From Aestuariibius sp. HNIBRBA575 (lineage in GTDB: Bacteria > Pseudomonadota > Alphaproteobacteria > Rhodobacterales > Rhodobacteraceae): DNA of 64,000 nucleotides. A model generated the notes under the pieces. The model made no database searches, was not told the origin of the DNA, and saw nothing but the letters and a program-made list of their open reading frames with translations. Location: positions 268,501-332,500 of the forward strand of contig NZ_CP162414.1 in assembly GCF_040932005.1 (NCBI RefSeq). The letters are read 5' to 3'. A program made the translations under genes and the position numbers. Shown here piece after piece: positions 45,062 to 53,305 of this stretch (position 1 is the first letter of the stretch; each line of letters opens with the position of its first letter).

Positions 45062-46258
45062 ATGACCTATTACGATGATCTTGAAACCCGCAGCCAAGAA
45101 GCCCGTGAAGCGGCGCAATTCACCGCGTTATTGGATCAGATCGCCCGGGTGAAATCCGCACAGAGCAATGCCCTGCCGGATATCACGCTGACCTCGCTGG
45201 CGGATTTGGCCAAATTGCCGGTACTGCGTAAATCCGACCTGAGCGATTGGCAAAAGCAACAGCCGCCCTTTGGGGGCATGTTCACCGCCAATGTCAGCCA
45301 CGTGTTTCAATCCCCCGGACCGATTTATGAACCCGGTAGCATGGGCCATGATTGGTGGCGGTTCGCACGTTTCCTGAACGCGGCGGGCATCGGCAAAGGT
45401 GATGTGATCCAGAATTGTTTTGGCTATCACCTGACACCGGCGGGCACGATGTTTGAAAATGGCGCACGCGCTGTTGGAGCCGTGGTTTTGCCCGCAGGCA
45501 CCGGTCAGACCGAATTACAGGTGCGCGCTGCGGCCGATGTTGGCACCACGGCTTATGCCGGAACCCCTGATTATCTAAAGGTAATTCTGGAAAAAGCCGA
45601 TGAAATGGGCATCACATTAAAGATCAGCAAAGCCGCCGTTTCAGGGGGCGCGTTGTTCCCGACGCTTCGGCAATGGTACGCCGATCGGGGCATCACATGC
45701 CTTCAGGCCTATGCGACGGCCGATTTGGGCAATATCGCTTATGAGACGACACCAAACGAAGGGCTGATCGTGGACGAAGGGCTGATCGTGGAAATTGTGA
45801 CACCGGGCACGGGCGATCCTGTGGCGCCGGGCGAGGTGGGCGAAGTGGTTGTCACATCGCTGAACCCGGACTATCCGCTGATCCGGTTTGCCACCGGCGA
45901 TTTGTCTGCCGTGATGGACGGCGCCAGCCCCTGTGGCCGCACAAATATGCGCATCAAGGGCTGGATGGGCCGCGCCGATCAAACAACCAAGATCAAAGGC
46001 ATGTTTGTACGCCCCGAACAGGTGGCGCAATTGGTGGCCCGCCACGCTGAAATCGACCGGGCCCGTGTGATTGCGGATCGCGATGGCGAATCCGATGTCA
46101 TGGCGGTGCAACTTGAATGTAGCGCTGGGGATGCCAACATGTTTGCGGCATCCGTGCGTGAAATATTGAAACTGAAAGGGGACGTGACGTTGCATGCGCC
46201 CGGTTCCCTTCCCCGCGACGGGCTCGTGATTGAGGATCGCCGCACCTACGACACCTAA
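45062..46258 (+). CDS. PaaK-like AMP-dependent CoA ligase with degenerate P-loop
   Basis: The 398-residue protein resembles phenylacetate-CoA ligase: LRKSDL, then FGYHLTPAGTMFENGARAVGAVVLPAGTGQTELQV, TPDYL, FATGDLS, and MFVRPEQVAQLV. Where PaaK has SSGTTGKPT, this protein has SPGPIYEPG (about residues 83-91), losing most of the phosphate-binding residues. It may use another acyl substrate, be weakly active or regulatory. A duplicated GLIV block (about residues 236-245) comes from an 18-bp repeat. No good Shine-Dalgarno precedes the ATG at 45062. It is divergent from the two-domain gene and next to the Liv-ligase operon. Confidence 0.78.
   Translation: MTYYDDLETRSQEAREAAQFTALLDQIARVKSAQSNALPDITLTSLADLAKLPVLRKSDLSDWQKQQPPFGGMFTANVSHVFQSPGPIYEPGSMGHDWWRFARFLNAAGIGKGDVIQNCFGYHLTPAGTMFENGARAVGAVVLPAGTGQTELQVRAAADVGTTAYAGTPDYLKVILEKADEMGITLKISKAAVSGGALFPTLRQWYADRGITCLQAYATADLGNIAYETTPNEGLIVDEGLIVEIVTPGTGDPVAPGEVGEVVVTSLNPDYPLIRFATGDLSAVMDGASPCGRTNMRIKGWMGRADQTTKIKGMFVRPEQVAQLVARHAEIDRARVIADRDGESDVMAVQLECSAGDANMFAASVREILKLKGDVTLHAPGSLPRDGLVIEDRRTYDT
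45757..45792 (+). repeat. In-frame 18-bp tandem duplication inside the PaaK-like gene
   Basis: The unit CGAAGGGCTGATCGTGGA is repeated exactly (45757-45774 and 45775-45792). It adds six residues (EGLIVD/EGLIVE) without shifting the frame. Perfect identity suggests a recent event. Confidence 0.9.
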
Positions 46259-46270
46259 AAAGGAGAGCTT

Positions 46271-47920
46271 ATGCGCCGTTTCCTATTGTCCACCACATTT
46301 GCCCTATTGGGCGGTTCTGTTTGGGCGGAGGACGCGGCGCTGTTGCTGGGCAATGTCGAATACCGCAATTTTGACCGTGTGCCGCGGGCCGGTGGCGTGT
46401 TTCTGGCGCGCGATGGCCTAGAGGGGCTGGGTTTCGCGGTAGAGGCATCGCGCAATGGCGGGGCCAATCAGATTGCCCAAAATGTGGCCGGATTCGCGGA
46501 TCGCGCACAGAATGCTGACCGTTTGGTTGTCGGGCTGGCGGGGCGGTTTGTCACCGACGGCACGCGCACATGGTTGCTGGGATCCGATGCAGAGGATCCC
46601 ACCCTGTTTGATCTGGGCGCGGATGCGGTTTCAGTGGATGCAATGCTGCGGGTTTTGGCCGAAAAGCCGGGTCATGCGGTGTTGGTGCTGGGCGCGCTGC
46701 CTGATGAAGGTCAGCGCATCAGCCCCTATTTGCGATCCGGGATTGGACCGCTGAATGCCCCCAATGGGGTCAGCATTGCCATGGGCACTCCGGGGCAAGT
46801 GCATGGGTTTTTGATGCGTGGCTTGGCCCAGCCCGAGGCAGATTTGATCACCGCAGCACTGGATTACGACGTGGAACTCAGCGGGTATGTCCCTGGCGAA
46901 CTGATCTTTATGCCCGCCGCCGATGAGGTGGACCTGTCCCCCGGTCCGGTCCTGATTGACCCAAATACCGAAGCTGTGGCGTGGCAGGACGCCGAAGCGC
47001 TGGATGACGCGGACAGCTATCGCACCTATCTGGGGGCCTATCCGCGGGGGCAATATGCCGACGAGGCGCAATCGCGGCTCGAAGCGATCCTGAGCGAACC
47101 CTACCGAGATCAGCGTTTGGCCGAAGAGGCGCTGAACCTGTCACGCGATGCGCGGCGGCAAATTCAACGGCACCTGACCATTTTGGATTACAACACACGC
47201 GGCATCGACGGGATTTTTGGGTCCGGCACACGCCGCGCCATGACCAATTGGCAGCAGGAAAACGGCTATCCGCAGACATCCTATTTAACGACCGAACAAA
47301 TCAACCGGCTGGATGCTCAGGCCGCCCGGCGATCCGCTCAGATCGAAGCCGAGGCCGAAGCCCGGCGTCAGGAATTGGCGCAATTGGATCAGGCCTATTG
47401 GAATGAAACCGGTGGACGCGGCGACGCGGCTGGCTATCGCGCCTATCTGGAACGGTATCCCGATGGGAAATACGCCGCCATCGCGCAGGCTGAACTGGAT
47501 GCAATCGCTCAGCAGGCATTGGCACAGGCCGAAAGCCAGGAACGCGACGCATGGGAACTGATCGCAGAGGCAGACGTCATTTCGGGGTATCGGCAATATC
47601 TGGTGGATTACCCTAATGGCAGTTTCGCAGAACAAGCCAATGCCCGGATCACCGAATTAACCCGCCCTGCCGAAGATACCCAAGCCGAAGCGGCTGCGAT
47701 TGCGGCGGAAAATGAACTGAACCTCAATCCGATCACATTGCGCCTGATCGAGGGACGGTTGGAAGACATTGGACTGGAGCCGGGTCCGGTGGATGGCAGG
47801 TTGGACGAAGAAGCGCGTCGCGCCATTCGTCGCTATCAACAGGAACACGATTTGCCGATGACCGGTTATCTAAGTGAGGCCGTTCTGGTGCGTCTGCTGG
47901 CGGATGCCGTCAATCAATGA
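46271..47920 (+). CDS. Exported caspase-fold pseudoenzyme with peptidoglycan-binding domains
   Basis: The 549-residue protein has a signal peptide (1-19), a caspase-like p20 region (about 20-215, ALLLGNVEY..., RDGLEGLGF) whose catalytic His position reads GLAGRF and Cys position reads LGALPD, so it is probably inactive. Then come three tetratricopeptide-like repeats with the pattern YPxGxYA (near 262, 396, 445) and two peptidoglycan-binding_1-like domains (about 290-350, GIDGIFGSGTRRAM, and 483-547, GPVDGRLDEEARRAI). A periplasmic, cell-wall-binding scaffold is inferred. AGGAGA precedes the ATG, 12 bases after the ligase stop. Its stop overlaps the GNAT start. Confidence 0.78.
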   Translation: MRRFLLSTTFALLGGSVWAEDAALLLGNVEYRNFDRVPRAGGVFLARDGLEGLGFAVEASRNGGANQIAQNVAGFADRAQNADRLVVGLAGRFVTDGTRTWLLGSDAEDPTLFDLGADAVSVDAMLRVLAEKPGHAVLVLGALPDEGQRISPYLRSGIGPLNAPNGVSIAMGTPGQVHGFLMRGLAQPEADLITAALDYDVELSGYVPGELIFMPAADEVDLSPGPVLIDPNTEAVAWQDAEALDDADSYRTYLGAYPRGQYADEAQSRLEAILSEPYRDQRLAEEALNLSRDARRQIQRHLTILDYNTRGIDGIFGSGTRRAMTNWQQENGYPQTSYLTTEQINRLDAQAARRSAQIEAEAEARRQELAQLDQAYWNETGGRGDAAGYRAYLERYPDGKYAAIAQAELDAIAQQALAQAESQERDAWELIAEADVISGYRQYLVDYPNGSFAEQANARITELTRPAEDTQAEAAAIAAENELNLNPITLRLIEGRLEDIGLEPGPVDGRLDEEARRAIRRYQQEHDLPMTGYLSEAVLVRLLADAVNQ

Positions 47921-48396
47921 CAGCGATAGATATTGTTGATCTGGATTGTTTAGGACCGGATCAGCGCACTCAACTGGCACAGATCATGACGCAGGCTTGG
48001 CCGGGATGGTACGGCACCGCTGGGCAGGGCGACGCATCTGCGGATATCGCAGCCCGTGCTGAGGGGGGCGATTTTCCCATTGGGTTGGCAGCGTTGATTG
48101 ATGGTCGCGCGATCGGCACGGTTGCGTTATCACACCAATCCTTTGGGCAAGAGGCGGGCGAAACCTGTTGGTTAACCGGGCTTGTTGTTGCGCCAGAACA
48201 TCGCGGGCAGGGGATTGCCGGTCGGTTGGTTGCGGCGGTTGCCGATCTGGCCAAACGGCGCGGCCATGCCAGCATCTGCACCACCACCCAATCGGCACGA
48301 TCCCTGTTGGAACGTCAGCACTGGCTGCATATTCGGGACGTTGTGGATGACGACCGCGCCATCTGGCACGTCCTATCCAAATCCCTGGCCCCCTAA
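47917..48396 (+). CDS. GNAT family N-acetyltransferase
   Basis: The 159-residue protein has the acetyl-CoA-binding signature LVVAPEHRGQGIAGRLV (motif A) preceded by GTVALSHQSFG. The C-terminal end RSLLERQHWLHIRDVVDD fits motif B. Substrate is unknown. Its start overlaps the caspase-fold gene stop (ATGA), so the two are co-translated. Followed by a terminator shared with convergent rpmJ. Confidence 0.88.
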   Translation: MTAIDIVDLDCLGPDQRTQLAQIMTQAWPGWYGTAGQGDASADIAARAEGGDFPIGLAALIDGRAIGTVALSHQSFGQEAGETCWLTGLVVAPEHRGQGIAGRLVAAVADLAKRRGHASICTTTQSARSLLERQHWLHIRDVVDDDRAIWHVLSKSLAP

Positions 48397-48421
48397 ACAA
48401 CGATCATCCAAACAGCAAAAA

Positions 48422-48446
48422 GGCCGCCCGGTTTCCCGTGGCGGCC
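48422..48446 (-). terminator. Terminator of rpmJ (and of the convergent GNAT gene)
   Basis: A 7-bp perfect stem GGCCGCC/GGCGGCC (48422-48428 with 48440-48446) is followed on the minus strand by a T-run. Confidence 0.7.
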
Positions 48447-48470
48447 CTTAAATTCTGATGCTCTCAGGCT

Positions 48471-48596
48471 TCAGCCCTGACGGGCTTTGAAGCGGCGCTG
48501 TGTTTTGTTGATAACGTAAACACGGCCCTTACGGCGCACAATGCGGCAATCGCGGTGGCGCTGCTTGAGCGAGCGGAGCGAGTTGCGAACTTTCAT
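48471..48596 (-). CDS. rpmJ: 50S ribosomal protein L36, type B (zinc-free)
   Basis: Translating the minus strand from ATG 48596 to TGA 48471 gives 41 residues starting [18 protein letters not shown] and ending [11 protein letters not shown]. Only one cysteine is present, so it is the C-minus paralog lacking the CxxC zinc pair, as in the YkgO type. AGGAGAG precedes the start. It follows tRNA-Val on the same strand. Confidence 0.95.
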   Translation of the reverse strand: MKVRNSLRSLKQRHRDCRIVRRKGRVYVINKTQRRFKARQG

Positions 48597-48675
48597 ATTC
48601 GTCTCTCCTAGTCGCGGCGCGGCGATTGCGCCTTGGTTGCGTTACATCCCGAGTGGCCGGGACAGTGAATTCTCA

Positions 48676-48750
48676 TGGTGGGCGATACAAGGTTCGAACT
48701 TGTGACCCCTTCGATGTCAACGAAGTGCTCTACCACTGAGCTAATCGCCC
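48676..48750 (-). tRNA. tRNA-Val (anticodon GAC)
   Basis: A complete cloverleaf reads 5' GGGCGAT...ATCGCCC with a 7-bp acceptor stem, D arm, anticodon arm CTTCG-TTGACAT-CGAAG giving anticodon GAC, and T arm ACAAG-TTCGAAC-CTTGT. The CCA end is encoded (48676-48678). It is upstream of rpmJ. Confidence 0.96.
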
Positions 48751-48897
48751 TTACCCGTCGCTATTTCAAGTCCTATAATAAAATAGGACGCGGAATTAAC
48801 CGCGCCGGGTGTGCGGTCTATAAAAGGAGTCGCAAGGGGGATCAAGGCTTTAAACGCGTGTTTTTTTTGCGCTATGCTTTATCTCAAAGGAGAGACG

Positions 48898-49761
48898 ATG
48901 CCAAAGGCCGCCTATCATCTGATTCATCCCGATACCAGATCAACGTCCGTTGTGTTTGCGTCGCCTCATTCTGGGCGTGACTATCCCCAGTCATTTCAGA
49001 ATACAACGTTGCTATCGCCCTTAGAAATAAGGTCATCTGAGGATGCATATGTCGATAAATTGTTCGACATCGCCCCGCGATTTGGGGCGCCGTTTCTGCG
49101 CGCGGGGGCGCCGCGTGCGTTTTTGGACCTAAATCGCGCCTGTGATGAATTGGATCCAGCTGTCATAGAAGACGTGCGGCGTGCGGCACATAATCCACGA
49201 ATTGCATCTGGATTGGGGGTGATCCCGCGTGTCGTGGCGCAGGGCCGCAGTATTTATCGTGGTAAATTGCCTTTGTCTGTCGCGCGCCACCGTATCGACA
49301 CCTATTGGCGGCCCTATCATGACATGCTGCAAACCCTGCTGGACCAAAGCCAAACCAGATTCGGAGAAGCCATTCTGATCGATTGCCATTCCATGCCAAC
49401 CGAAGCGTTGGACAATGCCGTGACCCATAATCGCAAACGCCCCGATATTGTTTTGGGGGACCGATATGGGGCTGCTGCTGCGCCACGGGTGGTGGATCAG
49501 GTGGAACAGGCCCTACAAAAGGCCGGGTTGAATGTAGTGCGCAATATGCCGTTTGCGGGGGCTTATATCGCCCAGCATTACGGACGCCCGTCGCGCAAAC
49601 AGCATGTGATCCAGATCGAAATCGACCGCGCGCTTTATCTTGATGAAAAACATGTGGAACCCAGCCCCGATTTCGAAGCGTTCAAATCGCTGTTGCAGGG
49701 GGTCATCGCGGATATTTCATTGATCGGGTCAACGGGCGAACTGCCTTTGGCGGCGGAATAA
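48898..49761 (+). CDS. N-formylglutamate amidohydrolase family protein
   Basis: Hydrolyses N-formylglutamate to glutamate and formate, the last step of one histidine breakdown route. The 287-residue protein has the zinc-site motifs FASPHSGRDYP, DLNRACDELD and ILIDCHSMPTE, and later QIEIDRALYLDE. AAAGGAGA precedes ATG 48898, and the 29-codon upstream extension is unlikely. No hut genes are near, so a general amidase role is also possible. It is convergent with dinB. Confidence 0.85.
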   Translation: MPKAAYHLIHPDTRSTSVVFASPHSGRDYPQSFQNTTLLSPLEIRSSEDAYVDKLFDIAPRFGAPFLRAGAPRAFLDLNRACDELDPAVIEDVRRAAHNPRIASGLGVIPRVVAQGRSIYRGKLPLSVARHRIDTYWRPYHDMLQTLLDQSQTRFGEAILIDCHSMPTEALDNAVTHNRKRPDIVLGDRYGAAAAPRVVDQVEQALQKAGLNVVRNMPFAGAYIAQHYGRPSRKQHVIQIEIDRALYLDEKHVEPSPDFEAFKSLLQGVIADISLIGSTGELPLAAE

Positions 49762-49810
49762 ACGCGCCTTTTGTTGGGTCAAGTGCCGCGCAGACAGCAT
49801 CGCATCCCAT

Positions 49811-51064
49811 CTATCTAAGCGCACGGCCCTTTTTGATCGCATCTTTGCCAAATCGCGCCCGAATCGCATCGGTGGCCCGTTCGGCCTGGGCCCGTTTGCC
49901 CGCATCCGGGTCCAATAGGTCCCCTTCGCGGTCTGCCTCATTTGCGGGGACCAGATTGCTGATCCCGACCCCCAACAAACGATAGGGCCCGTCATCGCCC
50001 AGTTGATCAAACAAATCCCGCGCCGTGCGATAGATTTTATCCGCCATCTGGGTCGGGGTGCGCAGACTGTGGCGGCGGGTCAGCGACGTGTGATTGGCGC
50101 GTTTCAGTTTTAACGTCACCACCAGCCCGGCAATGTCTTTGGCCTTGGCGCGGCTGGCCACTTTGTCGGCCATGCGCCAGATATGCCCGTCCAGAATGTC
50201 CGTGGCGGCGGTGTCTTCGAAAAAAGTCGTTTCGTTCGAAATGCCTTTGACCGGGGTGTGGGATGACACCCGTCGATGATCCTGCCCGCGCGCCAGATGC
50301 CATAGCCGTTCCCCCATGCCGCCAAAACGATCCATCAGATCGCGTTTGTCCCAACGACTGAGATCATCAAATGTGCGGATGCCGACCTTTTCCAGACTGG
50401 CCTGCGCCGCCGGGCCGATCCCCCAGATCAAACGCACGGGTTTGGGTCCCAGAAAGGCAATAGTTTCTGCCGCGCCGATGACGGAATAGCCGCGGGGTTT
50501 GTCCAGATCGGACGCCACTTTGGCCAGAAATTTATTGTGGGACAGGCCGATTGATCCGGTCAGGCCGACCTCGTCCTTCATGCGTTTGATCAACCGCGCC
50601 AACATAACCGCTGGGGGGGCGCCGTGCAGCCGTGCTGTGCCGGTGAGGTCCATAAACGCTTCGTCCAAGGATAGCGGTTCGACCACTGGGGTCAGTTCAT
50701 CCATCAAGGCACGAATAGCGCGGGACGCTTCGACATAGGCGTCCATGCGGGGGCGGACCACCACGGCTTCGGGGCATAGTTTGAGCGCCTGAAACATCGG
50801 CATCGCGGATTTTACGCCTTTGATCCGCGCCACATAACAGGCCGTGGACACAACACCGCGTTTGCCACCCCCGATGATCACTGGTTTGCTGGCCAATTCT
50901 GGGTTGTCGCGTTTTTCGACGGATGCATAAAACGCATCGCAATCCATATGGGCGATCGACAAATCAAAAAGTTCGGGATGTGTCATCACACGTGGGCTGC
51001 GGCATTTCGGGCAGCGGGCGGCCACATCAAATGTGGTCAGGCAATCTCGGCAGAGTGATGGCAT
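49811..51064 (-). CDS. dinB: DNA polymerase IV
   Basis: Y-family translesion polymerase of 417 residues. The N-terminus carries a CxxC...CxxC zinc-ribbon-like module (LCRDC and CPKC) typical of alphaproteobacterial DinB proteins. Then come IAHMDCDAFYASVE (metal Asp), SLDEAFMDL (second metal motif), the helix-hairpin-helix near WGIGPAAQASLEKVG, and the little-finger domain. I use ATG 51064; a GTG at 51094 would add ten residues. Usually part of the SOS response, but I saw no clear LexA box upstream. Confidence 0.94.
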   Translation of the reverse strand: MPSLCRDCLTTFDVAARCPKCRSPRVMTHPELFDLSIAHMDCDAFYASVEKRDNPELASKPVIIGGGKRGVVSTACYVARIKGVKSAMPMFQALKLCPEAVVVRPRMDAYVEASRAIRALMDELTPVVEPLSLDEAFMDLTGTARLHGAPPAVMLARLIKRMKDEVGLTGSIGLSHNKFLAKVASDLDKPRGYSVIGAAETIAFLGPKPVRLIWGIGPAAQASLEKVGIRTFDDLSRWDKRDLMDRFGGMGERLWHLARGQDHRRVSSHTPVKGISNETTFFEDTAATDILDGHIWRMADKVASRAKAKDIAGLVVTLKLKRANHTSLTRRHSLRTPTQMADKIYRTARDLFDQLGDDGPYRLLGVGISNLVPANEADREGDLLDPDAGKRAQAERATDAIRARFGKDAIKKGRALR

Positions 51065-51139
51065 GGGACCAGAATAAGCCCTGATCAAAGCCACGTCGAG
51101 AGGACCCGGCGCGCAAATGACACGCGCCGGGGGAATTGT

Positions 51140-52360
51140 TTATCGGGCAGGAACGTACCGTTCCAGAACCACACGCATCAGACCAGAGGCTTCGTTCAGG
51201 TCATTCAGGCCCAAAACATAGGTGCCGGGGTTGATTTTAACCGCCAGCAAACTGTCGAGCCCTTCGCCACCGTCATCGTTATAGCCCACTTCGCGGCCCA
51301 GATCGTCAAACAGCGTGATCACTGGATCGCCGCCACCGGCACCGATCACTTCGATCAGCATTAGACCGGAATCCTGCACCTCAAAGCTGTACCATGTCGC
51401 GATGCCGCCTTGTGTGGTGGAATCCTGACGGGTGCGGGTTGTCACTGTGCCCAGATTGGTCACAGGGTGCGATCCGTCCAAAGGCGGGGAAATTTCGCCA
51501 TTGTTATATTGGATGCGCAACGCTTCGGCGGGGTCAAATTCCGACACCGACACGGTAACCGGCGCATTTCCATCACTCAGCGCGCTGAGGCTGATGCAGT
51601 AATCGCCCGGCTGCAAAGGCTGAGACATGTCGATGCGGCTGTTCAGCCCATCAAAGTCATCATTTTCCGCCAACAAGACGCCATTGCCGTCCAAAATGGT
51701 CAAAACCGGGTCGGCGTTTTCGTTTTCCGCCGTCACAGTGATCATCGCAGGCGCGTCCAGCGAGATTGAATAGGCTGGCGTGCTGTTGATGCTGTTGGTT
51801 GCGGACAGGCCAGCGGCCAATTGCGCGTTCAGGGATCCCGCGGCCAAAGGCACGGCATTTTCACAGCCAGCCCCAGCTGGGGCACCACCACCGCCAGCGG
51901 TGAACCCTGCGGTCAGTGGTTCATGTTCACTGCGTCCGATCCGAACCGTCCCGGTCATTGGCGATCCGTCAAACGACGACATGGCCAGACAGTAATTGCC
52001 CGGGCTTAGCGCGGTTTCAATCCGCGAAGAGGTGCCGCCGCCGCCATCATCATCGGTCATGACCGAATTACCGGCATTGTCAAAAAGCTCGATGATGGGA
52101 TCGCCAGCACCGCGGCCTTCTGCTTCGAGGCGGTAATCACCGTGGTTGGATACCGAAAACAGCGACACATATTGATTGCCCAACAGGACCAGCGCCAGCT
52201 GTTCCTGATAATCAGCGGCCGTGGAAATGTCAGAAGCACCGGGTCCTCCTCCGATCCAGATACCGCCTGCGCCGACGCCACCGCAATCCTGCGCGGCTGC
52301 GGGCAAAGCGGCACATGCCATAACGGCGCCGGTTGCCCATGCGAGATGTTTCTTGGTCAT
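51140..52360 (-). CDS. Secreted protein with three pre-peptidase C-terminal-like beta repeats
   Basis: The 406-residue precursor has a signal peptide (about 1-23, ending PAAAQ). Three similar domains follow (about 45-145, 165-275, 285-400), each with the pattern DPxIxLFD, then DDxGGxxxxS, then GxYxLxL. This is the PPC/DVUA0089-type beta-sandwich, often attached to secreted peptidases, but no catalytic domain is present here. Six or so cysteines are scarce and unpaired across repeats. Start at ATG 52360 (AAGGTG upstream); a GTG at 52369 is possible. Role unknown; may bind surface polymers or calcium. Confidence 0.75.
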   Translation of the reverse strand: MTKKHLAWATGAVMACAALPAAAQDCGGVGAGGIWIGGGPGASDISTAADYQEQLALVLLGNQYVSLFSVSNHGDYRLEAEGRGAGDPIIELFDNAGNSVMTDDDGGGGTSSRIETALSPGNYCLAMSSFDGSPMTGTVRIGRSEHEPLTAGFTAGGGGAPAGAGCENAVPLAAGSLNAQLAAGLSATNSINSTPAYSISLDAPAMITVTAENENADPVLTILDGNGVLLAENDDFDGLNSRIDMSQPLQPGDYCISLSALSDGNAPVTVSVSEFDPAEALRIQYNNGEISPPLDGSHPVTNLGTVTTRTRQDSTTQGGIATWYSFEVQDSGLMLIEVIGAGGGDPVITLFDDLGREVGYNDDGGEGLDSLLAVKINPGTYVLGLNDLNEASGLMRVVLERYVPAR

Positions 52361-52489
52361 GGAAATCACCTTGTTCCTTCCTGTCGTAATGAATGCGTAA
52401 GACTAGGCCCATCATATACCAGATGGAAAGTGACAAGAGCGTCTCAATGCGGGAAAGTCTGGAAAACCCGTCCTAAATTCGGAGGAACA

Positions 52490-53239
52490 ATGCGATTTGA
52501 TGGCTGCAAGGTGGCGTTGTTTATCGGGGACGACCTGCTGATCTATCAACGGGACCAAAAACATCGCCTGCGATGGGCCGGTGCGTGGGATTTTCCCGGT
52601 GGGGGCCGCGAGGGTCGCGAAACCCCCGAAGAAACGCTGGCCCGTGAGGTCCAGGAAGAGTTCGGATTGGACATGCGCGATGCCCAGATTCTATGGCGCA
52701 TCGTCAGCCGGGCTGAGCATAATCCATTGGTCAAAGTGCATTTCTTTGTGGCGCAAATGCCTGCCCACCAAGAAGACAACATTGAATTTGGCGACGAAGG
52801 CCAGCGCTGGGCGATCCGACCGGCCCGTGATGTGCTGGAAATGGACAATATCGTGCCGTCTTTGCCCAAACGCACGCGACTTTTCTTTGAAAAATCTGGA
52901 TTGGGTCCCCATATAAGGTTCAGCGAAAGCGAAATGAAGGAGACCGAGGCGCTGATTGGCTGCCCTGCGCCAACCCAAGAAGAAGACCGGTTTCTAGAGC
53001 AGTGGCGCTATGACCTGATCCGGGTTTATATCCGTGATATCGGGATCTTAGCGGGCGAAGACGGGTTCGAACCCGCAGGCCTAAGCCGCAAAATATCAAA
53101 GCGATTGCCCAAGTTGCACCAACCGCACAAAGATTGGATATTGGAATGGTTGGACGATGTGGTGGACAACATGTGTGTTCAGGGCGAATTGGACGAACAA
53201 GAAGGGGTTGTGCCCCGGCGGCTTGTCTTGAATTCGTAA
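52490..53239 (+). CDS. Nudix hydrolase with an uncharacterised C-terminal helical domain
   Basis: The 249-residue protein has an exact Nudix box (residues 38-60, GREGRETPEETLAREVQEE followed by FGL), so it should hydrolyse nucleoside-diphosphate-linked substrates. Residues about 155-249 are an extra domain (QWRYDLIRVYIRDIGIL, KRLPKLHQPHKDWILEWLDDVVDNM) that I do not recognise and most simple Nudix proteins of 140 residues lack. GGAGGA immediately precedes ATG 52490. Divergent from the secreted three-repeat gene. Confidence 0.82.
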   Translation: MRFDGCKVALFIGDDLLIYQRDQKHRLRWAGAWDFPGGGREGRETPEETLAREVQEEFGLDMRDAQILWRIVSRAEHNPLVKVHFFVAQMPAHQEDNIEFGDEGQRWAIRPARDVLEMDNIVPSLPKRTRLFFEKSGLGPHIRFSESEMKETEALIGCPAPTQEEDRFLEQWRYDLIRVYIRDIGILAGEDGFEPAGLSRKISKRLPKLHQPHKDWILEWLDDVVDNMCVQGELDEQEGVVPRRLVLNS

Positions 53240-53305
53240 CCAGAAAGCGGCATGTCGGCCCCGATGGGCGCAAACCCTTTGGTCGATTAGTAAAAGAGAG
53301 TGACA

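Noticed and set aside
48676..48750. tRNA-Val as a possible integration site
   Set aside because: I found no integrase gene and no repeated 3' tRNA fragment nearby.
53062..53075. CGGGTTCGAACCCG palindrome resembling a tRNA T-arm
   Set aside because: It lies within the Nudix fusion reading frame and no acceptor, D or anticodon arms fit around it.
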